A DNA stretch of 26,543 nt from DASPKW01 sp038244055 (GTDB lineage: Bacteria > Planctomycetota > Phycisphaerae > Tepidisphaerales > Tepidisphaeraceae), in contig JBBRTW010000034.1 of NCBI GenBank assembly GCA_038244055.1, forward strand, positions 1-26,543. Direction: 5' to 3'. The notes beneath the pieces were generated by a model, which had not been told where the DNA came from, did no database searches, and saw only the letters and a list, made by a program, of their open reading frames with translations. The position numbers and the translations under genes were made by a program. Position 1 is the stretch's first letter. The number at the start of each line of letters is the position of its first letter. Shown here one piece after another: positions 7,551 to 14,496 of the stretch.

Positions 7551-7592
7551 GTGCCACAGGATCGATTTCGCGTTGTGCTCGACACCCGCGCC
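7551..7592 (+). pseudogene. Truncated PIN-domain toxin (N-terminal remnant)
   Basis: A GTG at 7551 opens a frame reading (M)PQDRFRVVLDT, which is the typical start of PIN-family toxins, normally RVVLDTN with the first catalytic aspartate. The match stops after VVLDT. From about 7587 on, the sequence is the 3' end of the convergent DUF1501 gene, and the frame reaches a chance TGA at 7656-7658. The toxin body is therefore missing, and the deletion joint lies between about 7584 and 7593. Confidence 0.55.
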
Positions 7593-8906
7593 TCATCCCC
7601 AAATCCCCTTCAACTCCTCCTTCTCAACCACTCCCAGCGGGAACTTCTTACTCAGTGAATGCTCCCCAATCCCCGCGAACTGTCGCAGGGCGAGATGGAT
7701 ATGCTCGGGGCGCATCCGGATGCCCTTCTCCTTATCCAGCGACAAAGTCTGCGGATTGACCGGGACGTGGAACTGCTTCTCATCGGTGGCGCCGATGACC
7801 CGATTACCGCGAATTCCCGGGCCGAGGAACATGGCCGACCCGATGGACCAATGATCCTTGCCGTTGCCCTTGTTGTAGGTCGGCGTGCGGCCCATCTCGC
7901 TCTGGATGATGATGACCAGTTTCTCGCGAATCTTCAGCGCCTCGGCCCGGCGGAGGGTATAGGCGATGCCGGCCAGGAACTCGGGGATGAGTTTCATCTG
8001 ATCGACATCGTTGTTCGCATGGCTGTCGAACTGCCCGATGGAGAGATTGGCCGAAACGCAGACGCCCGCCTTGAAAGACGCCAGCGCGATCTCGGCCTGC
8101 TGTGCCAGGCGCTCCTTGGGAATATCCTTGGGAATGTAGGGTGTGACCCGCTGCAGCGCCTTGGAGTTCACCTGGGCGGCGTAGAGCATGTTCTCAGCGC
8201 GCTCCTGGCGCGGCAGGCGGGCCGGGGTGGTTGATGATGGACCCGACAGGGGAGTGGCGCGCGACTCATTCTCCTCGCGCAAGGCCTGCTCAATGCGCGT
8301 GAGCGCGAAATCTTCGTGGTAGGGCGAGCGCACATTTCCTTCGATGGCATCGGCGTTCGCGATCTTCTGGAGCGAGGGCAGATACGGCACCCGCGACATC
8401 GCGACGATGTTCCCCGTGGCCGAGTAATTGCCGAAAGTCAGGAACGACAGCGGGCAGGTCGGCCCTTTGCAGGCGGCCACCAGTGCCGCGAAAGTGGGGT
8501 AGGCCAGGCTGTCGAGCTTGCCCGTGGCCATATAACGCGCGCCGGGGGAATGGTTGTTGACCGAGTAATCCAGCCCATTGAGCGTGAGCAGTTCGTGGCC
8601 GAATTCTTTGTAGAAATCCTCGTTGCTCATCCCGGTTTTGACGTTCATGGCGGTCGGCGCGAACTTGTGATTCCCCTGGGTGAGAATGTCGCCGTCCTTG
8701 TAGAGGCGGTTGATCTCGCCGATGCCTTTGGGGTCCATGAGGTAGGTTGTATCCCAGCCGCCGGAGGCGTTGAACACGACGTAATAGGGGCCGTCGTAAG
8801 GTGGGTCTTCCTTCGGCGAAGCGGCGCGGAGCAACGATAAAATGCCGCCCGGGCAGGCGAGGCCGAGGCCGGCGAAGGCACAGAGTTTTAGGAAGTCGCG
8901 TCGCAT
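7593..8906 (-). CDS. DUF1501 domain protein, Tat-type exported
   Basis: A 437-residue protein. It begins MRRDFLKLCAFAGLGLACPGG, with an RRxFLK twin-arginine motif and a hydrophobic core, so export by the Tat pathway is likely. The body carries features usual in DUF1501 proteins (sulfatase/phosphatase-like fold): YVVFNASGGWDT near the start, VNNHSPGARYMATGK in the middle, FDSHANNDVDQM, and a late IIQSEMGRTPTYN plus KDHW block. Planctomycete genomes usually encode these next to large DUF1549/DUF1553-type or DUF1588-type cytochrome-like proteins. Here the likely partner is at 10071-12395, separated by a toxin-antitoxin module and a VOC gene. The start is 2 nt after the stop of the PIN toxin gene, so read-through from the module is possible. 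The substrate is unknown. Confidence 0.85.
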   Translation of the reverse strand: MRRDFLKLCAFAGLGLACPGGILSLLRAASPKEDPPYDGPYYVVFNASGGWDTTYLMDPKGIGEINRLYKDGDILTQGNHKFAPTAMNVKTGMSNEDFYKEFGHELLTLNGLDYSVNNHSPGARYMATGKLDSLAYPTFAALVAACKGPTCPLSFLTFGNYSATGNIVAMSRVPYLPSLQKIANADAIEGNVRSPYHEDFALTRIEQALREENESRATPLSGPSSTTPARLPRQERAENMLYAAQVNSKALQRVTPYIPKDIPKERLAQQAEIALASFKAGVCVSANLSIGQFDSHANNDVDQMKLIPEFLAGIAYTLRRAEALKIREKLVIIIQSEMGRTPTYNKGNGKDHWSIGSAMFLGPGIRGNRVIGATDEKQFHVPVNPQTLSLDKEKGIRMRPEHIHLALRQFAGIGEHSLSKKFPLGVVEKEELKGIWG

Positions 8907-8908
8907 GG

Positions 8909-9319
8909 TTAGGGGGTCATCCAGTTGATGGTTGCGAGGCCGGGTATGGCTGAGAAGTCGGAATCAGTCGTTACAACGATGCAATTTGGTAGTGAGCATG
9001 CAACCGCCGCAACCATCATGTCGATGATTTGCATATGTCTCGCCCGTCGCTTCAATTCCGCGGCGATCCGGCCATATTCCCGCGCAGCATCACGGGAGAA
9101 CGGCCAAGACTTAATGCGGCGAAACCCACGTTCCAATCGAACGAGATTCGCCTCTTTGGTGGCGCTGAATTCCAACCCGTAATACAACTCCGCAATGACC
9201 GGCTCGCAAGTTCCGATTGGGTCGCCCCGCGCCTGGGCCTCACGTACCCGGTCCATGAACGGTAGGTGATGATTGACGAAGGCGTTGATGGCGTTTGAAT
9301 CAAGGAGGAACCTGTTCAT
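8909..9319 (-). CDS. PIN-domain toxin (VapC-like ribonuclease)
   Basis: A 136-residue PIN domain. Conserved acidic residues are visible: D7 in FLLDSNA, E44 in PVIAELYYG, D100 in QIIDMMVA, and D119/D121 in VTTDSDF. Known VapC proteins cleave RNA, often tRNA, using metal ions held by these acids. The ATG at 9319 is preferred over an in-frame TTG at 9325 because GGAGG sits 8 nt upstream of the ATG but only 2 nt from the TTG. The start codon overlaps the stop of the antitoxin gene (ATGA), indicating translational coupling. All catalytic positions are present, so the toxin looks functional. Confidence 0.88.
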   Translation of the reverse strand: MNRFLLDSNAINAFVNHHLPFMDRVREAQARGDPIGTCEPVIAELYYGLEFSATKEANLVRLERGFRRIKSWPFSRDAAREYGRIAAELKRRARHMQIIDMMVAAVACSLPNCIVVTTDSDFSAIPGLATINWMTP

Positions 9320-9612
9320 CGCCAAAGCCTCCGCAGCGCCTCATCTCGCTCGTCCGCATGGGCCAACTCCCAAGCCTTGCGTTCCGCACGATCTTTTTCC
9401 AGGGCCGCGCGCTCGTCGGGAGTGAAAACCAACGGTTCCAGCGAATCGAACCACTTGAGCCAGGATGGGTCGGACTGCGACAACTCCTCCGCATCCCGAT
9501 CGTCGACCGAAGCATCGGCCGGGAAGACAACGAGTTTGGTGCCATCCGGGAGGCTGATTGGATCGTCGGTTTCGATGCGTCCGTTTCGGATAATCGCATT
9601 GATTGAATTCAT
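9316..9612 (-). CDS. Antitoxin of the VapC-like module
   Basis: A 98-residue protein whose N-terminus (INAIIRNGRIETDDPISLPDG, quoted up to the glycine) follows the pattern of AbrB-like or DUF104/DUF2281-type antitoxins: a strand, a short turn and a P-x-x-L-P-[DE]-G block. The C-terminal half is helical and highly charged (DERAALEKDRAERKAWELAHA), suited to neutralising a toxin. GGAGG lies upstream of the ATG at 9612. It overlaps the toxin gene by 4 bases. DNA binding and autoregulation are expected from the family but no operator was recognised upstream. Confidence 0.75.
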   Translation of the reverse strand: MNSINAIIRNGRIETDDPISLPDGTKLVVFPADASVDDRDAEELSQSDPSWLKWFDSLEPLVFTPDERAALEKDRAERKAWELAHADERDEALRRLWR

Positions 9613-9704
9613 ACTAAAGCCTCCAAATGGAGATAATCCATTCTAGCGGGGTGAACCGGGCATTGTGTTCAAATCTACCGGCTTAAGTTGGACGCACAAT
9701 AGCG

Positions 9705-10067
9705 CTACAAACTCGGACCAATCGTTATCCGATGTCCATCTGCGGTCCGAACCGAAAATTCGCGCATTCCCCAGGGCTTGTCGCCAATCGGCCCCAATCC
9801 CGGGACGGCCTTCGCCTTCAGTTCAGCATGATAGGCCGCGGCGTCATCCACGCGCAGGTAGGCGAAGTAGCTATGGCACCCCAGTTCGCCCGGGGGCAGA
9901 TCATCGGGGCACTCGCCCAGCATGATCATGCAGTTGTCCTTTTTTACGAAGATCCATCCGGCCGGTTCGAGGACGATTTGGAAGCCGAGCGCATCCACGT
10001 AAAAGCGAGCGGATTCGCGAATGTTATGCACGGCCAGGACGTAGTGGTTTTGCAGGATCGCAGGCAT
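9705..10067 (-). CDS. VOC (glyoxalase/bleomycin-resistance) superfamily protein
   Basis: A 120-residue protein with the paired beta-alpha-beta-beta-beta modules of the vicinal oxygen chelate fold. The first module reads HYVLAVHNIRESARFYVDALGF, with the typical R/E-x-x-x-F-Y-x-x-x-L-G-F pattern; the second reads SYFAYLRVDDAAAYHAELKA and ends GMREFSVRTADGHRI, the usual closing R-E-F-x-x-x-D-x-D/G-G-x-x block. VOC proteins include dioxygenases, glyoxalase I and drug-binding proteins, and this sequence does not tell which. It starts 3 nt after the stop of the cytochrome gene at 10071-12395 and is probably cotranscribed with it. There is no signal peptide. Confidence 0.85.
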   Translation of the reverse strand: MPAILQNHYVLAVHNIRESARFYVDALGFQIVLEPAGWIFVKKDNCMIMLGECPDDLPPGELGCHSYFAYLRVDDAAAYHAELKAKAVPGLGPIGDKPWGMREFSVRTADGHRITIGPSL

Positions 10068-10070
10068 CGA

Positions 10071-12395
10071 CTACTCGTAAAGAAACTCCGGCCGTCGCAG
10101 CAGATATGTCACCACCGCCCGCCACGCGCGCACGGTGTATTTGGGATCGGGGACAGGATGAAGCAGGCCCTGGCGGCCGGACCAAATCTCTTCCTTCTCT
10201 CTGCTCTTCTGCCCGGAGGCATCCGCCACGATTCCCGCGAACAGCCGGTACGTCCGATCCACCTCGGCCGAATCCAGCGCGTCGTAGCGCCCGAGAATCC
10301 GCTGATGCAGGTACACGATCTCCTCCCTGATTTTCGCATCAGCCTCCGCCGATGCGCCGGGGAGCACATCCGGCTCGATATTCGGAAATAGCCGGCGCTC
10401 GGCCGGCTTGCGGCTGAAATCCATGGCCGTCTGTTTCAGCGCCACATCATTGGCCAGGATGCGCTGGATCGCCCCCATCGCCCCGCTCGGGTCGGCGGCG
10501 CGCTCGGTGACTTCCTTCGAATCGATGCCGCCGTAGAGCATGGCCATCTGCTGATCGTTCAATTTGCCCCAGGGCTGGCCGAAGATCGCGGCCACCTTCC
10601 GCTCGACCTGCTCGGGCGCGAGCATCCGCATCAGGCCGACATCATCGAGCTCCGTCCGGTGCTGTGGATTGATCGCGGCCGAGGCCACGCCGTCGGCGCG
10701 GTAGAAATCGGAATCGATCATCTCTCTCAAAACGCTCTTGAAATTGAAACCGTTCTTCGCGAAGCCGCCCGCGATCGCCTCGAACTGCTTTCGCTGCTCC
10801 TGATACGCGCGGCGGCGGGCGGAAAAAAGCGGGTCTTCAATATCCTTTGGCGCTTGCAGCGCCTTTCGGCCGGTCAGGATGTAATTGGCATGTTCCACCA
10901 TCGCCACGGCGAAGCGCGGATCTTTTGCGGTGCGCTCGCCGAGCCATTGCAGCGCCCGCCAGCGTTCTTTCTCCGGCAGGCCTTCGCCTTCAAATCCCGG
11001 CGCGAACATATCCTTGAACCAGCCGCTCTTGCGCCGGCCATACACGCCTTCGAACTTCCAGTAATCCTGGAAAAGCCCGGCCACCGGATCCATCGTCTTA
11101 TGGCAAATCACGCATTCCGCGGCCTGCATCGTCGGCGTCCCGAACTTGGCGGTGATGGCCGCCGCATCCTGCACCCGCGCTGCCAGTTCCAGCAAATCGA
11201 TCCCCAGAAACTGCTGGAAATAAACCCGCGCCCGCGCCCGGTTGCGATTGGTCTCGGTGGTCGGGTAACGCTTCAAATATTGGAAGGTGCTGAGCAGTCC
11301 CGCATGCGGATAGAAGCCAGTTGCCGAATCCTCGTTCTCATCCTTGTTGTGCCCCACCAGCGCCTTGAGTTTGACGGGGATGTACTCAAGCGGGTCTTCG
11401 GGGTTCTTGAATTTCGGTTTCAGTTCATCGTAAATGCCGTACCCGCGCGCGGTGTAGGGAGTGACCATGATGTAATCGGCGGTCACGATCTCGCTGAAGG
11501 GATGGTCGTTGCGGACGATGTAATCGATCAACTGCATCGGCTCGCCGAGAATGGCCTTGCGGTAGTCGGCCGAGAGCTTGTAGCGGGCCTGCAAGCGCGC
11601 CTTCTCATCGGCGATGTGACTCAGGTCGAATTTCTCGGTCCAGCCGCGCGTCTTGCTGAAATGCTCGTAGGAGAGCGCCGTTTCGGCGGCATCGTCGTAG
11701 CCGACGGTTAGAAAAATATCGTTGAACCCCTCGCGCAGGCGCGTGTAAAACGCCTCCTCCCTCATCACCGCATCGAGAATCGCCGGCAGCGCCTTGCGGC
11801 CCTGGCCGGCGAGCGCTGCCAGTTCGGAATCCGTCGGTAGCCGACCGGCCAATGATAGGGTCACGCGCCGGAGCAGAACGCGATCATTCACCATGACAAT
11901 GCCGTCGAAGAACGGCGGCGCATTTTTCTCTTCAGCAACCGCGCGGGCCGTCGATATCGCCGAGGGATTGTTCACCCGATTGACGAACTCCGCCAGCACC
12001 CGATACCCGGCCGAATCCGGCTTGAGTTGCTCCTTTCCACCATGCTTGAGTTTTCCGAGCGGCTTGAGCAAAAGCCGGAACTGATCTCCCTCTTTCACCC
12101 GCGCCATCTGCGCGAATTGCTCCCGGTTATGCCGCAAAGCCTTCTCCTGAGCCGCGCCTTGCAACCGACTCGGATCGAGCAGCACGAAATCGCTGTCATC
12201 CGCATCGCCCCCCGATTTGTGGCATTCCAGGCATGTCTGCGCGCCGACTTTGACCCACACCTCGCGAACAAAGAAATCATCTACCGCCGCCGCGCATCCC
12301 GCCCCACGGTAAACATCTTTTTCTTCGCCCAGCGCAATACCGGCCCCCATCAAACCCAGAGCCATAAGGATGAGCAGGTGAACATGTCTCGGCAT
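10071..12395 (-). CDS. Exported DUF1549/DUF1588-like protein with two c-type heme motifs
   Basis: A 774-residue protein. Residues 1-23 form a Sec-type signal peptide (LLILMALGLMGAGIALG, then EEKD). A first heme-binding motif is CLECH at 55-59. Residues about 175-300 resemble DUF1549, with RRVTLSLAGRLPTDSEL and DYIVRNDHPFSEIVTADY. A second motif, CVICH at 428-432, is followed by KTMDPVAGLFQDYWKFEG, the DUF1588-type CxxCH-x-x-MDP pattern. The protein should be periplasmic and could transfer electrons. Such proteins commonly occur with DUF1501 proteins in planctomycetes, and a role in handling large substrates outside the cytoplasm has been proposed; that is not shown here. The ATG at 12395 has a weak GGAAAG upstream. 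The VOC gene follows 3 nt downstream. Confidence 0.82.
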   Translation of the reverse strand: MPRHVHLLILMALGLMGAGIALGEEKDVYRGAGCAAAVDDFFVREVWVKVGAQTCLECHKSGGDADDSDFVLLDPSRLQGAAQEKALRHNREQFAQMARVKEGDQFRLLLKPLGKLKHGGKEQLKPDSAGYRVLAEFVNRVNNPSAISTARAVAEEKNAPPFFDGIVMVNDRVLLRRVTLSLAGRLPTDSELAALAGQGRKALPAILDAVMREEAFYTRLREGFNDIFLTVGYDDAAETALSYEHFSKTRGWTEKFDLSHIADEKARLQARYKLSADYRKAILGEPMQLIDYIVRNDHPFSEIVTADYIMVTPYTARGYGIYDELKPKFKNPEDPLEYIPVKLKALVGHNKDENEDSATGFYPHAGLLSTFQYLKRYPTTETNRNRARARVYFQQFLGIDLLELAARVQDAAAITAKFGTPTMQAAECVICHKTMDPVAGLFQDYWKFEGVYGRRKSGWFKDMFAPGFEGEGLPEKERWRALQWLGERTAKDPRFAVAMVEHANYILTGRKALQAPKDIEDPLFSARRRAYQEQRKQFEAIAGGFAKNGFNFKSVLREMIDSDFYRADGVASAAINPQHRTELDDVGLMRMLAPEQVERKVAAIFGQPWGKLNDQQMAMLYGGIDSKEVTERAADPSGAMGAIQRILANDVALKQTAMDFSRKPAERRLFPNIEPDVLPGASAEADAKIREEIVYLHQRILGRYDALDSAEVDRTYRLFAGIVADASGQKSREKEEIWSGRQGLLHPVPDPKYTVRAWRAVVTYLLRRPEFLYE

Positions 12396-12464
12396 GATGG
12401 ATGCTTTCCAGAGAGGGCGTCACCTTTCATACCCTCGCCGTGCTGTTTTGATGATGATCGACCT

Positions 12465-12505
12465 AAAAAACAAAGCAAGCCCACACTCCATGAGCATGGG
12501 CTTGC
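12465..12505 (-). terminator. Rho-independent terminator of the rplS end of the cluster
   Basis: On the minus strand, GCAAGCCCA (12505-12497) pairs perfectly with TGGGCTTGC (12483-12475) across a 13-nt loop. The stem is followed at once by TTTGTTTTTT. It lies about 31 nt beyond the rplS stop codon. Confidence 0.85.
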
Positions 12506-12536
12506 CGTTCTTTTGCAATTGAAAATCGACCCGTCC

Positions 12537-12965
12537 TTACGAAGCGGCGGCCGCCAAAGCCTCGCCGGACTTCTCGGCCGACTTCTCGCCGCCCGCCTTG
12601 CCGTCGTCCTTCTTGACCCGACGCTTCTCGACTAGGCGAACGGACTTGCCGACGCGATCGCGCAGATAAAAAAGCTTGGCCCGGCGGGTTTCGCCGCTGC
12701 GCTTGACGGTCACGCTGGAGATGAATGGCGAATGCAGCGGATAAATGCGCTCCACGCCTTCGTTATTCACGATCCGGCGGACGGTGAAGGTCGCGTTGAC
12801 GCCCGCGCCCTTTTTCATGATCACGGTCCCGGAGAAGACCTGGATGCGCTCCTTGTCCCCTTCGACGATTCGCGTGGCGACATCGACGGTGTCGCCTACA
12901 TCGAACTGGGGAACGTCCTTTTTGAGGTGCGGGGCTTCGACGTCTTTGATGATCTGGTTGGTCAT
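12537..12965 (-). CDS. rplS: 50S ribosomal protein L19
   Basis: A 142-residue protein. The L19 core is clear: PQFDVGDTVDVATRIVEG, KERIQVFSGTVI, TFTVRRIVNNEGVERIYPLHSP and a closing RAKLFYLRDRVGKSVRL. L19 sits at the interface of the two ribosomal subunits. Bacterial L19 is usually about 115-120 residues; here a 25-30 residue Lys/Gly/Ala/Glu-rich tail (ending EALAAAAS) is added. The ATG at 12965 is chosen because AGGA lies upstream and the core begins directly after it; an upstream frame to 13337 runs through a heptamer repeat and into trmD. It is last in the rpsP-trmD-rplS order and is followed by a terminator. Confidence 0.97.
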   Translation of the reverse strand: MTNQIIKDVEAPHLKKDVPQFDVGDTVDVATRIVEGDKERIQVFSGTVIMKKGAGVNATFTVRRIVNNEGVERIYPLHSPFISSVTVKRSGETRRAKLFYLRDRVGKSVRLVEKRRVKKDDGKAGGEKSAEKSGEALAAAAS

Positions 12966-12973
12966 GGCATGTC

Positions 12974-13008
12974 CTGAATGCTGAATTCTGAATGATGAAT
13001 GATGAATC
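12974..13008. repeat. Five tandem heptamers (CTGAATG / ATGAATG type)
   Basis: CTGAATG, CTGAATT, CTGAATG, ATGAATG and ATGAATC follow each other without gaps, giving 35 nt. The array fills half of the trmD-rplS gap and ends about 8 nt before the rplS start codon region, so it is transcribed in the leader of rplS. Confidence 0.9.
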
Positions 13009-13032
13009 GAAAAACGGGATTCGTCACCGCAT

Positions 13033-13749
13033 TCATTCCTTCTCTTCTGTTTTTCGTTCCAGCCAGGCGTTCCACAGGTCAGGTCGCCGCTGCTGGGTTC
13101 GTATCTTTCGCTGTTCGAGACGCCATTTGGCGATGGCCGAGTGGTTGCCGCCAAGCAGAATCTCCGGAACCGGCATCCCGCGATAATCGCGCGGCCGGGT
13201 AAACTGCGGATACTCCAGGAGGCCATCGGCGAAGGATTCATCCTCGGCTCCCTGATCGTGCCCGAGGGCACCGGGGAGCAATCGAACGACTCCATCGACC
13301 ACGACCATCGCGGCGATCTCTCCGCCGCTGAGCACATAATCTCCGATGGACAATTCCATCGGTTTCAGGCCATCGATGATCCGCTCATCGAAGCCCTCGT
13401 AATGCCCCGCGATCAGCAAAAGCCTCTCACGGCGGCTGAGGTCTTCCAGCAGCCGCTGATCGAGCACGCGTCCTTGCGGTGAGAGCAGGATTCGAGTCGC
13501 GGGACGTGGATCCTGCTTTTCAGCGGCCTCAACGGCGTCGAACAAGGTCTGGCACATCATGACCATGCCCGGACCGCCGCCAAACGGCCTGTCATCCACT
13601 GATTTGTGCCCATCCGTCGAAAAATCGCGGATTTGCGTCAAATGGTATGACACCAGTCCTTTTTCGGCCGCACGCTTGGGAATGCTGGTGCCGACAAAGG
13701 ATGCGAACATCTCCGGAAACAGCGTCAGGATATCGATCCGCAGTGCCAT
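13033..13749 (-). CDS. trmD: tRNA (guanine-N1-)-methyltransferase
   Basis: A 238-residue protein with the full TrmD pattern: RIDILTLFPEMF at the N-terminus, FGGGPGMVM, ILLSPQGRVLDQ, LIAGHYEGFDERI and SIGDYVLSGGE. The last two form the trefoil-knot SAM-binding region. The enzyme methylates N1 of G37 in tRNAs that read codons with a G at the adjacent position, which prevents frameshifting. The ATG at 13749 is used because TrmD proteins begin with this strand; the frame upstream to 13779 adds only 10 unrelated residues. The stop codon lies in ATTCATTCC sequence similar to the heptamers that follow. Length is close to the usual 240-250. Confidence 0.97.
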   Translation of the reverse strand: MALRIDILTLFPEMFASFVGTSIPKRAAEKGLVSYHLTQIRDFSTDGHKSVDDRPFGGGPGMVMMCQTLFDAVEAAEKQDPRPATRILLSPQGRVLDQRLLEDLSRRERLLLIAGHYEGFDERIIDGLKPMELSIGDYVLSGGEIAAMVVVDGVVRLLPGALGHDQGAEDESFADGLLEYPQFTRPRDYRGMPVPEILLGGNHSAIAKWRLEQRKIRTQQRRPDLWNAWLERKTEEKE

Positions 13750-13811
13750 GGCATCACCCGAAAGCAGCGCCAGGCACACAAATCAAACCAACCCGACGTG
13801 TTCACATCGAC

Positions 13812-13880
13812 AAAAACCCCTCGCAGGGTTGCTGCTGATGCAAACAAAAGGCGCGGCGGGGTTTACGGCCCGGCCGCGCC
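13812..13880 (-). terminator. Two hairpins with T-tracts between rpsP and trmD
   Basis: On the minus strand the first hairpin has GGCGCGGC (13880-13873) pairing with GCCGCGCC (13857-13850), a perfect 8-bp stem, followed by TTTTGTTTG. It begins 10 nt past the rpsP stop codon. A second, smaller hairpin (AACCC with GGGTT, 13830-13816) is followed by TTTT. Together they should end or attenuate rpsP transcripts before trmD. Confidence 0.7.
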
Positions 13881-13889
13881 TGAATTTCG

Positions 13890-14207
13890 TTACTTCTTGG
13901 CCGCCGCGGCGGCGACCACGGGCCTGGGCTTCTTGGCCTTAGGCAGCTTGAGCTGGCGATGCTCCACGCCCGCCTTTTTCAGCAGCGAGGAGACGGTTCC
14001 CGAGGGAATCGCGCCCGTATCGAGCCAGTATTTGCAACGGTCCAGTTTGGCGACGAACTGCTTGGCCTGATCCTTATTCCGGGGATCGTAATAGCCCAGT
14101 TCCTCGATCACCCGCCCATCGCGCGGGCTGCGCGTGTCCATGGCGTTCAACCGGTAAAACGCGTAATTGGTACGCCCGAGTCTTTTGAGTCTAAGCTTGA
14201 CGGCCAT
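13890..14207 (-). CDS. rpsP: 30S ribosomal protein S16
   Basis: A 105-residue protein. The S16 core is unmistakable: MAVKLRLKRLGRTNYAFYRL, then DTRSPRDGRVIEELGYYDPR and RCKYWLDTGAIPSGTVSSLLKKAG. S16 helps fold the 5' domain of 16S rRNA. The usual length is about 80-90 residues; here a basic and Ala-rich tail (KAKKPRPVVAAAAAKK) follows. It is first in the cluster rpsP-trmD-rplS. No rimM gene lies between rpsP and trmD, where it is found in many bacteria. A good promoter lies about 60 nt upstream. Confidence 0.97.
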   Translation of the reverse strand: MAVKLRLKRLGRTNYAFYRLNAMDTRSPRDGRVIEELGYYDPRNKDQAKQFVAKLDRCKYWLDTGAIPSGTVSSLLKKAGVEHRQLKLPKAKKPRPVVAAAAAKK

Positions 14208-14268
14208 GCGGTCTCCAGCAATCCTTCTGACGCTAAGTCGTGTACTTCAGCAATTTGAAGAATCGAAC

Positions 14269-14296
14269 AGTATAGCAACGGGGAAGCAGGTGACAA
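14269..14296 (-). promoter_or_regulatory. Strong sigma70-type promoter of rpsP
   Basis: Reading the minus strand, TTGTCA (14296-14291) and TATACT (14274-14269) are 16 nt apart, each with five of six consensus bases. The predicted start near 14262 leaves a leader of about 55 nt before the ATG at 14207. This is the best promoter match in the window, in keeping with a ribosomal protein gene. Confidence 0.65.
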
Positions 14297-14377
14297 GGGG
14301 GCGAAACGTTAGGATGGAGTTTTGTTATCAGCCATGCATTGAGTGATGGGATTGGAAGGTGGATGGAAGGGGGGTGG

Positions 14378-14401
14378 CACTGGTAAGTACCCTTACCAGT
14401 G
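14378..14401. repeat. Perfect 10-bp hairpin between rpsP and serS
   Basis: CACTGGTAAG (14378-14387) pairs perfectly with CTTACCAGTG (14392-14401) around a TACC loop. Flanking TGGCAC and GTGCCA bases extend the symmetry with a short interruption (14375-14413). It lies about 95 nt upstream of serS, in the divergent gap. No T-tract follows. A regulatory hairpin or a small repeat element are both possible. The rest of the 14297-14496 gap shows no gene. Confidence 0.7.
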
Positions 14402-14496
14402 GAAGGGTGCCAATGCCTGTGGTCCCCATTCAACAGCCCCTACACGCCATCCTCCTGATCGGTTACAACACGCCCCACAACAAGGAACTGGACTGA

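Noticed and set aside
10659..11711. A 350-codon plus-strand frame opposite the c-type cytochrome gene
   Set aside because: The minus strand encodes a coherent protein with two heme motifs; the plus-strand frame has none and no ribosome-binding site.
13484..13502. GGATTCGAGTC, resembling the T-arm of a tRNA
   Set aside because: It lies within trmD, and no acceptor, D or anticodon arms can be folded around it.
14233..14433. A 66-codon minus-strand frame upstream of rpsP
   Set aside because: It overlaps the rpsP promoter and the 14378-14401 hairpin, lacks a ribosome-binding site and has no recognisable features.
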